Below are positions 1 through 5,022 of a stretch of DNA of 5,022 nucleotides, piece by piece. How positions within the stretch are numbered: the first letter of the stretch is position 1; each line of letters begins with the position of its first letter. The notes beneath the pieces are model-generated. The model searched no databases. It worked only from the letters and a program-made list of their open reading frames with translations, and was not told where the DNA came from. The stretch is from Alphaproteobacteria bacterium. Its GTDB lineage: Bacteria; Pseudomonadota; Alphaproteobacteria; Micropepsales; Micropepsaceae. Where the stretch lies: contig JAGWRJ010000099.1 in NCBI GenBank assembly GCA_028869725.1, positions 1 through 5,022 of the forward strand, in the 5' to 3' direction. A program made the translations under genes and the position numbers.

Positions 1-164
1 TCAAGCAAGTCCACGACGGCCACGGCCTGCGCTACCTGCAGGACACCGCGCGCGAACGCCGCAACGTGTTCGAAGCGCTGATGGAAGCCGTGAAGACCCA
101 CTCGCTGGGGCAGATCAGCCATGCGTTGTACGATGTGGGTGGGGAGTACAGGCGGAATATGTAA
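1..164 (+). CDS. icmF: C-terminal end of an IcmF-type fused isobutyryl-CoA mutase (5' partial)
   Basis: The frame beginning at base 3 is open from the left edge to a TAA at 162-164, giving 53 residues that end in DVGGEYRRNM. I recognise this ending, together with the preceding NVFEALMEAV and SLGQISHALY segments, as the C-terminus of IcmF. IcmF is the cytoplasmic adenosylcobalamin-dependent acyl-CoA mutase in which a B12-binding domain, a MeaB-like GTPase chaperone and the substrate-binding barrel are fused in that order. Family knowledge: it interconverts isobutyryl-CoA and butyryl-CoA, or related branched acyl-CoAs. Only the end of the barrel domain is visible, so cobalamin and GTP motifs cannot be checked. 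A stand-alone mutase large subunit is the main alternative; classical methylmalonyl-CoA mutase is less likely because it ends in its B12 domain. Base composition is host-like (GC-rich), so this is the conserved left flank of the AT-richer pair that follows. Confidence 0.75.
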   Translation, partial: KQVHDGHGLRYLQDTARERRNVFEALMEAVKTHSLGQISHALYDVGGEYRRNM

Positions 165-233
165 CCTAGCCACACTTGGTTGAGCAGTTTAAGGAGCCAT
201 TGCGGCGATTAGATTTGCAGTAGGTAGTTCGAC

Positions 234-252
234 TGAGTTGTAGTGCAACTCA
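234..252. promoter_or_regulatory. Perfect 7-bp inverted repeat upstream of the coiled-coil gene
   Basis: TGAGTTG (234-240) and CAACTCA (246-252) are exact reverse complements separated by the 5-base spacer TAGTG. The dyad ends five bases before the purine-rich ribosome binding site of the gene at 268, so it lies in the probable leader or core promoter. It could be an operator for a regulator not encoded here, or a small RNA hairpin affecting translation. There is no T-run after it, so it is not an intrinsic terminator for the upstream mutase. The rest of the 165-267 gap contains only weak promoter-like matches, such as TAGATT at 210-215 without a good -35 box. Confidence 0.4.
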
Positions 253-256
253 CACA

Positions 257-267
257 AGGGGGGAGAG
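257..267 (+). promoter_or_regulatory. Ribosome binding site of the coiled-coil membrane protein gene
   Basis: The purine-only run AGGGGGGAGAG directly precedes the ATG at 268. It fixes this start, because no other in-frame start near it has a comparable Shine-Dalgarno sequence. Confidence 0.7.
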
Positions 268-1521
268 ATGAACAGCACACCTGAAGCTGACCGACTGAGG
301 GCGGTCGTTGGCATGTGGGAAGGAGTTCAGGATCGCCTCCAGCCTTCCGTGAACGTTTCAGGCGGCGCAATCGAGACCGCATCCATTGGCGAATCGATGG
401 ATCGAGTTGCCGATATGGTCGAGCTATCGGAAACGAGCAAAATAGATCAAGTACTGAAGTCCGTACATTGGCCAAATATCACTTCGCAAATAGGCAACCT
501 ACAAAATTATATTCAACAGATTGTTAACCAGGGTGCTTCACACCAAGCCTTTCAAAATCAGGCACAGAACATCGTAAACACCATTTGGTCGCTACGAAGC
601 ACCCTTGTTTGGCTCTTTCCATACTCTCCGACGGAAAGGTCCGATACACAGAACCCACGTCTGGCTGAGATTATAGCTAGCGCGGAGAAAGTGCTTGATT
701 TACGCAGGCAGTCAGGCATTGCTGAGCACGCGTTACAGAATACGCTCAATGAGGTTACTCAAAATTCAGAGCGTGCGAAGGCCTTAACTACAGAGATAGA
801 AGGTTTTCAGCGCACGGCTGAAAATGCTCGCTCGAACGCCGAGGCCAATTCGACCGCGACGAAGCAGGCTGCTGACGCGTTGGAAATGCTTCTTACCAAG
901 CAAACAGAGCGCTCTGATGTCCTGACAAAGCTCCTTGAAGAGTTTGAAGGGAAAAGGCGCGAAGTCGATGAAACTCTTGAAGGAGCAAGCAAAGTTGCGC
1001 TTGCTAAATCGTTTTATGACCATCGAATAGCTCTGAATAGAGAGCGCTGGGGTTGGGTATGCGGATTCGGTGTTGGTATTGCTGTGCTTGCCTTGGTTGG
1101 CGCTTTCGTTATCCCTGCTGCTTTGGCTGATACCACTCACCAAGGTCCGTCCAAGTACCTAGAAGCAATCACGCACTGCCTGCTACTTGCACCGATCGTT
1201 TGGGCAACATGGTTTGCTGCAAGAAAAGCGGGGCAAACTATGCGGCTTGCTGAGGATTACGCGTTCAAGGAAGCTGCAGCACATTCATTCGTTGGATATA
1301 AACGCGAAATGGGTGACGACGCCGATATGTTGCATCTGCTACGTCAGTATGCCATTAGAAATTTCGGGGCTGATCCGCTGCGCGTTCTTTCGGATGACGA
1401 AGCCGCGTCTCCATTGCATTACGTCTTCGACAAGCTTCTGCAACGTATAGACAAACTTAAACCCGAAGAGGCCGCTAAAGCGATTGGCGAACTGGCCAGG
1501 TCCATTGGGCTGGCGAAATAG
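268..1521 (+). CDS. Coiled-coil protein with two transmembrane helices, unknown function, candidate defence component
   Basis: A 417-residue protein starting at an ATG with a strong purine-rich ribosome binding site. I do not recognise a named family with certainty; the layout recalls DUF6161-like coiled-coil/two-helix proteins. Residues 1-125 are mixed and mostly helical. About 132-245 is a long predicted coiled coil rich in Ala, Glu, Gln, Asn and Lys. Two hydrophobic segments follow, at about 263-287 and 299-318, joined by a short loop. The C-terminal 100 residues form a charged domain opening with the segment RLAEDYAFKEAAAHSF (about 326-341). No signal peptide is visible, so the coiled coil and the tail probably both face the cytoplasm, with a helical hairpin in the inner membrane. 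The gene is AT-richer than its flanks (about 42% GC in 421-600), suggesting acquisition by transfer. Its partner, 66 bases downstream on the same strand, is a nuclease-like protein. A membrane sensor or anchor role in a two-gene defence cassette is inference. Confidence 0.85.
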   Translation: MNSTPEADRLRAVVGMWEGVQDRLQPSVNVSGGAIETASIGESMDRVADMVELSETSKIDQVLKSVHWPNITSQIGNLQNYIQQIVNQGASHQAFQNQAQNIVNTIWSLRSTLVWLFPYSPTERSDTQNPRLAEIIASAEKVLDLRRQSGIAEHALQNTLNEVTQNSERAKALTTEIEGFQRTAENARSNAEANSTATKQAADALEMLLTKQTERSDVLTKLLEEFEGKRREVDETLEGASKVALAKSFYDHRIALNRERWGWVCGFGVGIAVLALVGAFVIPAALADTTHQGPSKYLEAITHCLLLAPIVWATWFAARKAGQTMRLAEDYAFKEAAAHSFVGYKREMGDDADMLHLLRQYAIRNFGADPLRVLSDDEAASPLHYVFDKLLQRIDKLKPEEAAKAIGELARSIGLAK

Positions 1522-1525
1522 AAAC

Positions 1526-1531
1526 GGAGGT
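1526..1531 (+). promoter_or_regulatory. Strong Shine-Dalgarno sequence with no start codon at the proper distance
   Basis: GGAGGT occurs four bases after the stop codon of the coiled-coil gene, an excellent anti-16S match. No ATG, GTG or TTG lies 5-12 bases downstream of it. The next gene starts at the ATG at 1588, which has no comparable site immediately before it. In that reading frame the stretch from 1534 to 1588 is open but offers no standard start. It may be a standby ribosome site or the relic of an earlier start. Confidence 0.4.
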
Positions 1532-1587
1532 AATTACGCCACATCGGGCTTAGGGCGACACAGGTTCATTCAAGAACTGCATATGTC

Positions 1588-2541
1588 ATGCGCATCACGG
1601 AATCCTATACGCCTATTTCACTCCTGTCGGAGATCGTAACCCGGCAAGAAGTTACTGCTGCTGAGACGAAAGGTTACTTTTCGCATGAGAGAAGTAGTCA
1701 TGATTGGCTGACCCAGCAATGGTCGGATCACCTGGACATTGTGCTTTCTTCGTTTGAGCGCTATGGGATCGATGTGAAACCGGTCCAGTTTATCCGAGAT
1801 CACGGGATTGACGTGCTTCTCAGGTCTACTCAGGAGATAATGGAGCGACGGATCGGTTTTCAGATCAAGTCAAATCAAGAGGCGGCCCGCGATCATAAAA
1901 GGCCCGCTAATCATGAAAGCATTGTGTCTATTCTCAAACGGCAGGCCTTTGAGGCGTTCGAGCGCGTGGACGAATGGTGGATCGTCTGCTGCTTTGATAT
2001 GAGCGTCTATAGCAAATTGGTGCAAGCGATTACCTCAGAACTCGCAGCGGGAAAACATGCAAAGGAGATCAAGGTTATTGATCCGAGAGAGGCGATGGCT
2101 TTTCTGAGGATGTCGGAGGAAGAGGTTGACGCATTTTGCACACGCCTACTTTGCAAAGACGATCAAGTGCTCCGTCGCGCTTGCGACGAAGCGGATCGGC
2201 TGGGGGCAGCGGCGCCCGTGGCCGTTGGTCTAGTTGTAAGTGCTCTGAAAAACGAAGTTGGACTTATTTCCCGAGAAGATGTCTGGGAGCAGCTTAGTGA
2301 GGTGGTGGCCGATGATACGGGAGATCGTGAATTGGTACTTCTGGAGTTACTCGATAGGATTGAACGCTCGGGTTTGCTACTTGAGGCTTCTTCCGCTAGC
2401 GAGGAGATGGAGATTGCCCCTGCAGCGTTTCCCGGGCTGTGCGCACTGTTCTTTGAGGCTAGAGTTCGCCACGATTTGGACGAACAGCAATCGGGGCTAT
2501 ACATGGCAATGCTTGCTATGGGCAAAGGTCCGGCTGTTTGA
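1588..2541 (+). CDS. PD-(D/E)XK nuclease-like protein, candidate effector of a two-gene cassette
   Basis: A 317-residue soluble protein. Residues about 28-60 are helical and contain an HDWLTQQWSDHLDIV segment. They are followed by RDHGIDVLL (70-78), then a strand carrying IGFQIKS (89-95). The pattern of an Asp in GID, about 17 residues, then Q-x-K fits the core of restriction-endonuclease-like PD-(D/E)XK folds, where Gln can replace the second acidic residue, as in Mrr-type enzymes. Candidate active-site residues are D75, Q92 and K94, with an acidic residue such as E57 on the preceding helix. A further hydrophobic strand, EWWIVCCFD (129-137), fits the same fold. The C-terminal half (about 175-305) is helical and acidic with no motif I recognise; it could be a recognition or partner-binding domain. 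The ATG at 1588 is the first standard start in frame after the stop at 1531-1533, but it lacks a good ribosome binding site. GC content is low like the upstream gene (46% in two hand-counted lines), which suggests the two moved together. DNA cleavage and defence are inferred. Confidence 0.8.
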   Translation: MRITESYTPISLLSEIVTRQEVTAAETKGYFSHERSSHDWLTQQWSDHLDIVLSSFERYGIDVKPVQFIRDHGIDVLLRSTQEIMERRIGFQIKSNQEAARDHKRPANHESIVSILKRQAFEAFERVDEWWIVCCFDMSVYSKLVQAITSELAAGKHAKEIKVIDPREAMAFLRMSEEEVDAFCTRLLCKDDQVLRRACDEADRLGAAAPVAVGLVVSALKNEVGLISREDVWEQLSEVVADDTGDRELVLLELLDRIERSGLLLEASSASEEMEIAPAAFPGLCALFFEARVRHDLDEQQSGLYMAMLAMGKGPAV

Positions 2542-2545
2542 CAAG

Positions 2546-2572
2546 AACGGGGTCAGGGTCATTTCCCCGGTT
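2546..2572. repeat. GC-rich imperfect inverted repeat, possible dispersed repeat (REP-like) remnant
   Basis: AACGGGG (2546-2552) pairs with CCCCGGTT (2565-2572) allowing one bulged G, around a 12-base loop containing TCAGGGTCATTT. The phrase CGGGGTCAGGGTCATTTCCC resembles short dispersed repeats found near REP-associated (Y1/RAYT) transposases in gammaproteobacteria; that resemblance is from memory and unverified. It begins five bases after the stop of the nuclease-like gene. No T-run follows, so it is a poor intrinsic terminator. The remaining gap to 2652 holds only a weak 5-bp hairpin, TGCCT (2614-2618) with AGGCA (2625-2629). Confidence 0.4.
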
Positions 2573-2652
2573 GCTGGGTAACGAAGCACCGCAGCGACTG
2601 GCTATTGAAGAAGTGCCTGTGCGTAGGCATCCTCGCCGGGTGTGAGGGATCC

Positions 2653-2660
2653 GGGGAGGA
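2653..2660 (+). promoter_or_regulatory. Ribosome binding site deciding the NERD gene start
   Basis: GGGGAGGA lies three bases before the ATG at 2664 and directly abuts a TTG at 2661. The spacing is short for the ATG but impossible for the TTG, so the ATG is preferred and the protein is 292 residues long. Confidence 0.65.
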
Positions 2661-2663
2661 TTG

Positions 2664-3542
2664 ATGAACGCATTGGTTCCGGTGCTGCTTGTTCTTGTCG
2701 CGTTGGCAGTAGGCTTGCTGCCCGTATTTTTTCTCGTGTCGTGGATTTGGTGGCAGCGCCGGCGCGATGCGCGCCGCTCGCCGCTCACCGATGAGCTGAT
2801 GCACCTTCCCGGCGAACAGGCGCAGCGTGAAGCCGAGCGGCTGGCGGAGGTCGCCGATGAACGGCTGCTTTTTACGGCGCTGGTCGGACCCATGGTCCTT
2901 GCCGGATGGGCGCTGCTGAGAGTTGATCCCCGCTTGTTCCACTTCGGAATCACCGAGGCGGTTCTTCTGATCTTTGTGTTGATTGTGGGTGTCTGGGCAA
3001 CATTGTCGGCGTCGAAGGTGCTGCGTGCGCGGCGCAAGTATCTCGAAGGTCGCGCGGCGGAGCGTGCAACGGCGCAAGCCTTCGCGTCGTTGGTGTCCAA
3101 GGGCTGTGCGGTTTACCACGACATCCCAGCAGGCAAGTTCAACCTTGATCACGTGGTGGTGGGTCCGGGTGCGGTTTTCATGATCGAGACCAAGTCACGT
3201 CGCAAGCCCGCAGCCCGCGGCAAAGCGAGTGCCACGGTCAAGTTCAATGGCGAAGCTCTCGAATTTCCGGGTTGGCGCGAAACGAAGATGCTTGAACAGG
3301 CCAGCGCGCAGACTCGTTGGCTGAGTGAGCATCTGTATCGCAAGACGGGTGAGCGTATACCGGTTGAGCCCGTGTTGGCGCTGCCGGGCTGGTACGTGAC
3401 GTGCTCTGTGCCGTCGCCGAATGTGCACGTCATCAACCCGAAGATGTGCAACTTCATGGCCGATGGCAAGGGTAAGCAGCTTCCAGAGCCCCAGCGGCGC
3501 CGCATCATGACCGCGATCGAAGAGTGCTACAGCAGCGCTTGA
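2664..3542 (+). CDS. Membrane-anchored NERD domain (nuclease-related) protein
   Basis: A 292-residue protein. Residues about 2-29 form a strongly hydrophobic N-terminal membrane segment followed by a basic patch (WWQRRRDARR), so the chain after it is probably cytoplasmic. Two more hydrophobic segments lie at about 69-85 and 96-114, separated by a short polar turn. The NERD domain starts near residue 129: E133 within RAAERATAQAF, then the conserved strand NLDHVVVGPGAVFMIETKS (160-178). D162, E175 and K177 fit the PD-(D/E)XK-type catalytic set of this family. NERD proteins are predicted nucleases or nucleic-acid processing factors, often with extra membrane or helicase domains; a precise substrate is not known. 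GC content is high (about 63% in 3001-3180), unlike the two genes upstream, which argues that it is not part of their cassette. It runs convergent with the small acidic gene, with two bases between the stops. The family call is secure; the cellular role is not. Confidence 0.88.
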   Translation: MNALVPVLLVLVALAVGLLPVFFLVSWIWWQRRRDARRSPLTDELMHLPGEQAQREAERLAEVADERLLFTALVGPMVLAGWALLRVDPRLFHFGITEAVLLIFVLIVGVWATLSASKVLRARRKYLEGRAAERATAQAFASLVSKGCAVYHDIPAGKFNLDHVVVGPGAVFMIETKSRRKPAARGKASATVKFNGEALEFPGWRETKMLEQASAQTRWLSEHLYRKTGERIPVEPVLALPGWYVTCSVPSPNVHVINPKMCNFMADGKGKQLPEPQRRRIMTAIEECYSSA

Positions 3543-3544
3543 TA

Positions 3545-3841
3545 CTACGAAAGTTCGTCGGGCTCGTGCTCGAAGTCGTCCAGGAAGTAGATTGCGGCGC
3601 GCGTGATATCTGACCACGGCTTTCGGGTCATCACGTAGCCGAGCTTGTTGACGATATGAAAACCGGGTTCCGCGTACCAGTTGCCGTCGGCGTCATCGCC
3701 TGAGTCGACGATGGTCCAGACGTGTTCGACCGGCTGGTTGCGTACGTCATCGAACTGGAACAGGTCGCCAGACGGCTGCAGGTAGACGCCCCACACGTCC
3801 TTGAACTCGTCCTCGGAAATGAGCTCGTCTTGGTCATTCAT
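3545..3841 (-). CDS. Small, very acidic conserved-looking protein of unknown function
   Basis: A 98-residue protein starting MNDQDELISEDEF. The same frame is open further upstream and allows a start at 3922, but the extra 27 residues are Pro/Arg-rich low-complexity sequence. The ATG at 3841 has GGAGAGAAGG directly upstream (3852 to 3843 on the - strand), so I take the shorter form. It contains 23 Asp/Glu against 6 Lys/Arg and four Trp, with no signal peptide or membrane segment, so it should be a compact cytoplasmic protein. Segments such as HVWTIVDSGDD, NWYAEPGFHIVNKLGYV and AIYFLDDFEHE read like a folded beta-rich domain, not an accidental frame. I do not recognise the family. Its size and charge resemble immunity proteins, anti-restriction DNA mimics and other acidic partners, but this is only a resemblance. 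It lies 96 bases downstream of the helicase gene on the same strand and could be cotranscribed with it. Confidence 0.75.
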   Translation of the reverse strand: MNDQDELISEDEFKDVWGVYLQPSGDLFQFDDVRNQPVEHVWTIVDSGDDADGNWYAEPGFHIVNKLGYVMTRKPWSDITRAAIYFLDDFEHEPDELS

Positions 3842-3848
3842 GCCTTCT

Positions 3849-3852
3849 CTCC
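3849..3852 (-). promoter_or_regulatory. Ribosome binding site of the small acidic protein
   Basis: On the - strand GGAG sits seven bases before the ATG at 3841, within the purine run GGAGAGAAGG. It supports this start over the in-frame ATG at 3922. The rest of the 3842-3937 gap shows no convincing promoter or terminator. Confidence 0.6.
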
Positions 3853-3937
3853 GCTTGGGCCTGCGTCGAAGCATAGCCTGGCGGGGCGGCGAAGCTGGTG
3901 AATTGGGAGCAGGCGGTGGCAACCGACATCAGTGTGG

Positions 3938-5022
3938 TCAAGAGACGGCGGCCGCAAAGCGAGCAAACAGGTCGCCCGGGATCGGATGAGCAAGGCGCCA
4001 GGTGATCGCCATGGGCCGCTCGCCCTCGTGGCTCACGTAACTCGCAGGTCCGAGAAGCCAAAACGCGCGATCGTCGGTGGTGAGGCGAGCGAAGGGCAGG
4101 ATGGTGACGCCTTGGGCTTCGTGCCCACGATAGCGACGGCCAGTTTCGCTGTCGGCGCGCGTGTTGGACTGGCTTTCCCAATGCAGCAGAGACTCGCTGA
4201 TAGCGTAGTCGCGGTATCGCGTAGTAGGCGAAAAGTGGCCGCTGGTTTTATCCAGCGTGAAGGCGAGCAAGTCGACCTTGGCGTCCGGAAGCCAGCGCAC
4301 TCCTTCGCGCCACGTCGGTGTTTCAAGTGTGTTGCCGTCGCCGAACGCAGCAAGGATCTCGCGACGGGTGTAGCGGGCATGGACATACAACGGCACATCC
4401 GGAAACTGTTCCATGCCGGCGGGCACGTGCTCGATACGTTCGGCGAGGACATCCATCAGCTCGCCCAATTCCGCCAGCACCTGCGGGTGTTGCCACAGTT
4501 GTGATGCCACATCCTGCAAGGGCGCATTACCAAGCTGCAGGCTGTCGGTGAGTGTTGCCATCAGCATGTGGAATAGCCGGCGATCGGGCAGGTTGATCTG
4601 CGCAAGGTTCGGCGGCTCGGGTGATTGTGCAAGAGCGCGGTAGTGAGCAATGCGCGCCGGGTCGTCCACGTGCAGCAGGCGCCCGAGTGCGCGTCGCAGC
4701 ACCGATTCGTCCGGGCCGGCAGACTCGGTCGGCAACCCACCCTCTTGGAGCAAGTCCGACCAACCGTGGTTGCCGGTATAGATGTCCTCCAGCGCTAGCC
4801 CAGATTCTTCAAGGAAACGCTTCAGCGTGATTTCGCCACCGCCTTCAGCCACACGTTGCAACTCGTTGGCTTTCGCGGGCCAAGTGTAAGGCAGGCTTTG
4901 GCGGATGTTCTCAAGGATGGTTTTGCTGGCAACGGCATCCAGCTCCATCTGGCAGCCGCTGGGCAGGAAGGGAAAGCCCGATTGAATCTGGTGTTCAACC
5001 TGCTTGCGCGTGCCGCCCAGCA
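3938..5022 (-). CDS. DEAD/DEAH-box helicase with C-terminal DUF3427 domain (5' partial, runs off the right edge)
   Basis: About 361 codons are visible and the frame stays open to the right edge, so the ATG at 4948 is internal. The residues encoded by 4978-4937, GFPFLPSGCQMELD, match a segment I associate with the region after the helicase core in DUF3427 helicases. After a helical linker comes the DUF3427 signature: PLYVHARYTRREILAAFG (ARYT at about 4378-4367), then WREGV (near 4309), then DYAISESLLHWESQSNT (4210-4160), with GRRYRGHE just after. It ends in FWLLGPASYVSHEGERPM and a TGA at 3938-3940. Full-length family members usually carry an N-terminal phospholipase D-like nuclease domain and an SF2 helicase core, both outside this window, so ATPase motifs cannot be checked. 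The role is presumably DNA or RNA remodelling in the cytoplasm, possibly repair or defence. GC content is host-like. The nearby NERD gene faces it on the opposite strand. Confidence 0.85.
   Translation of the reverse strand, partial: LGGTRKQVEHQIQSGFPFLPSGCQMELDAVASKTILENIRQSLPYTWPAKANELQRVAEGGGEITLKRFLEESGLALEDIYTGNHGWSDLLQEGGLPTESAGPDESVLRRALGRLLHVDDPARIAHYRALAQSPEPPNLAQINLPDRRLFHMLMATLTDSLQLGNAPLQDVASQLWQHPQVLAELGELMDVLAERIEHVPAGMEQFPDVPLYVHARYTRREILAAFGDGNTLETPTWREGVRWLPDAKVDLLAFTLDKTSGHFSPTTRYRDYAISESLLHWESQSNTRADSETGRRYRGHEAQGVTILPFARLTTDDRAFWLLGPASYVSHEGERPMAITWRLAHPIPGDLFARFAAAVS

Noticed and set aside
784..1143. - strand open frame of 119 residues inside the coiled-coil gene
   Set aside because: It has no recognisable domain and is contained in a gene with a strong ribosome binding site, a coiled coil and membrane helices.
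2546..2572. Intrinsic terminator for the two-gene cassette
   Set aside because: The hairpin is imperfect, has a 12-base loop and is not followed by a T-run; it is listed as a possible repeat instead.
2661..2663. TTG as the start of the NERD gene
   Set aside because: It abuts the Shine-Dalgarno sequence with no spacer; the ATG three bases later is a better start.
2516..3152. Two overlapping - strand open frames of about 195 residues opposite the NERD gene
   Set aside because: They are opposite-strand readings of a GC-rich real gene. Their products are Arg/Ser/Pro-rich without domain character, while the + strand frame has clear NERD motifs and a ribosome binding site.
3195..3617. - strand open frame of 140 residues spanning the end of the NERD gene and the start of the convergent gene
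   Set aside because: It overlaps two better-supported genes and encodes an Arg/Ala-rich low-information sequence.
3842..3922. N-terminal extension of the small acidic protein to the ATG at 3922
   Set aside because: The extra residues are Pro/Ala/Arg-rich low-complexity sequence, and a good ribosome binding site sits just before the ATG at 3841.
3932..4504. + strand open frame of 190 residues opposite the helicase
   Set aside because: It mirrors the DUF3427 coding region, which carries recognisable motifs on the - strand.
3938..4948. Reading the DUF3427 protein as a complete 336-residue protein starting at the ATG at 4948
   Set aside because: The frame continues open to the right edge and the preceding 24 codons encode a conserved-looking helicase segment (GFPFLPSGC), so this ATG is internal.

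Overview
The window looks like the chromosome of a moderately high-GC gammaproteobacterium, most plausibly a xanthomonad-type organism (Xanthomonadaceae or Rhodanobacteraceae). The lineage is an inference from codon use and from the pairing of an IcmF-type mutase with a DUF3427 helicase; no rRNA or other marker gene is present to prove it.

Layout, left to right: (1) the last 53 codons of an IcmF-type acyl-CoA mutase on the + strand (1-164). (2) A 103-base gap with a perfect 7-bp dyad just ahead of a strong ribosome binding site. (3) Two + strand genes, 268-1521 and 1588-2541. The first encodes a long coiled-coil protein with two transmembrane helices. The second encodes a soluble protein with a PD-(D/E)XK-like nuclease core (G-I-D then Q-I-K). 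(4) A 122-base gap holding a GC-rich imperfect inverted repeat that resembles a dispersed repeat element. (5) A + strand gene for a membrane-anchored NERD nuclease-like protein (2664-3542). (6) Converging on it after only 2 bases, a small very acidic protein on the - strand (3545-3841). Upstream of that, on the same strand, is the C-terminal part of a DUF3427-type DEAD/DEAH helicase (3938 to the right edge).

The most interesting part is the pair 268-2541. It is clearly AT-richer than its surroundings: about 42% GC by hand count in 421-600, against about 63% in 3001-3180. It sits between a conserved metabolic gene and a nuclease/helicase neighbourhood, and it pairs a membrane coiled-coil protein with a nuclease-like protein. 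That is the architecture expected of a small horizontally acquired defence cassette, and neither gene matches a named system I recognise. A defence role is inferred, not shown. The NERD protein and the helicase have the GC content of the host and look like longer-term residents.

I see no tRNA, rRNA, CRISPR array, intact transposase or convincing intrinsic terminator.
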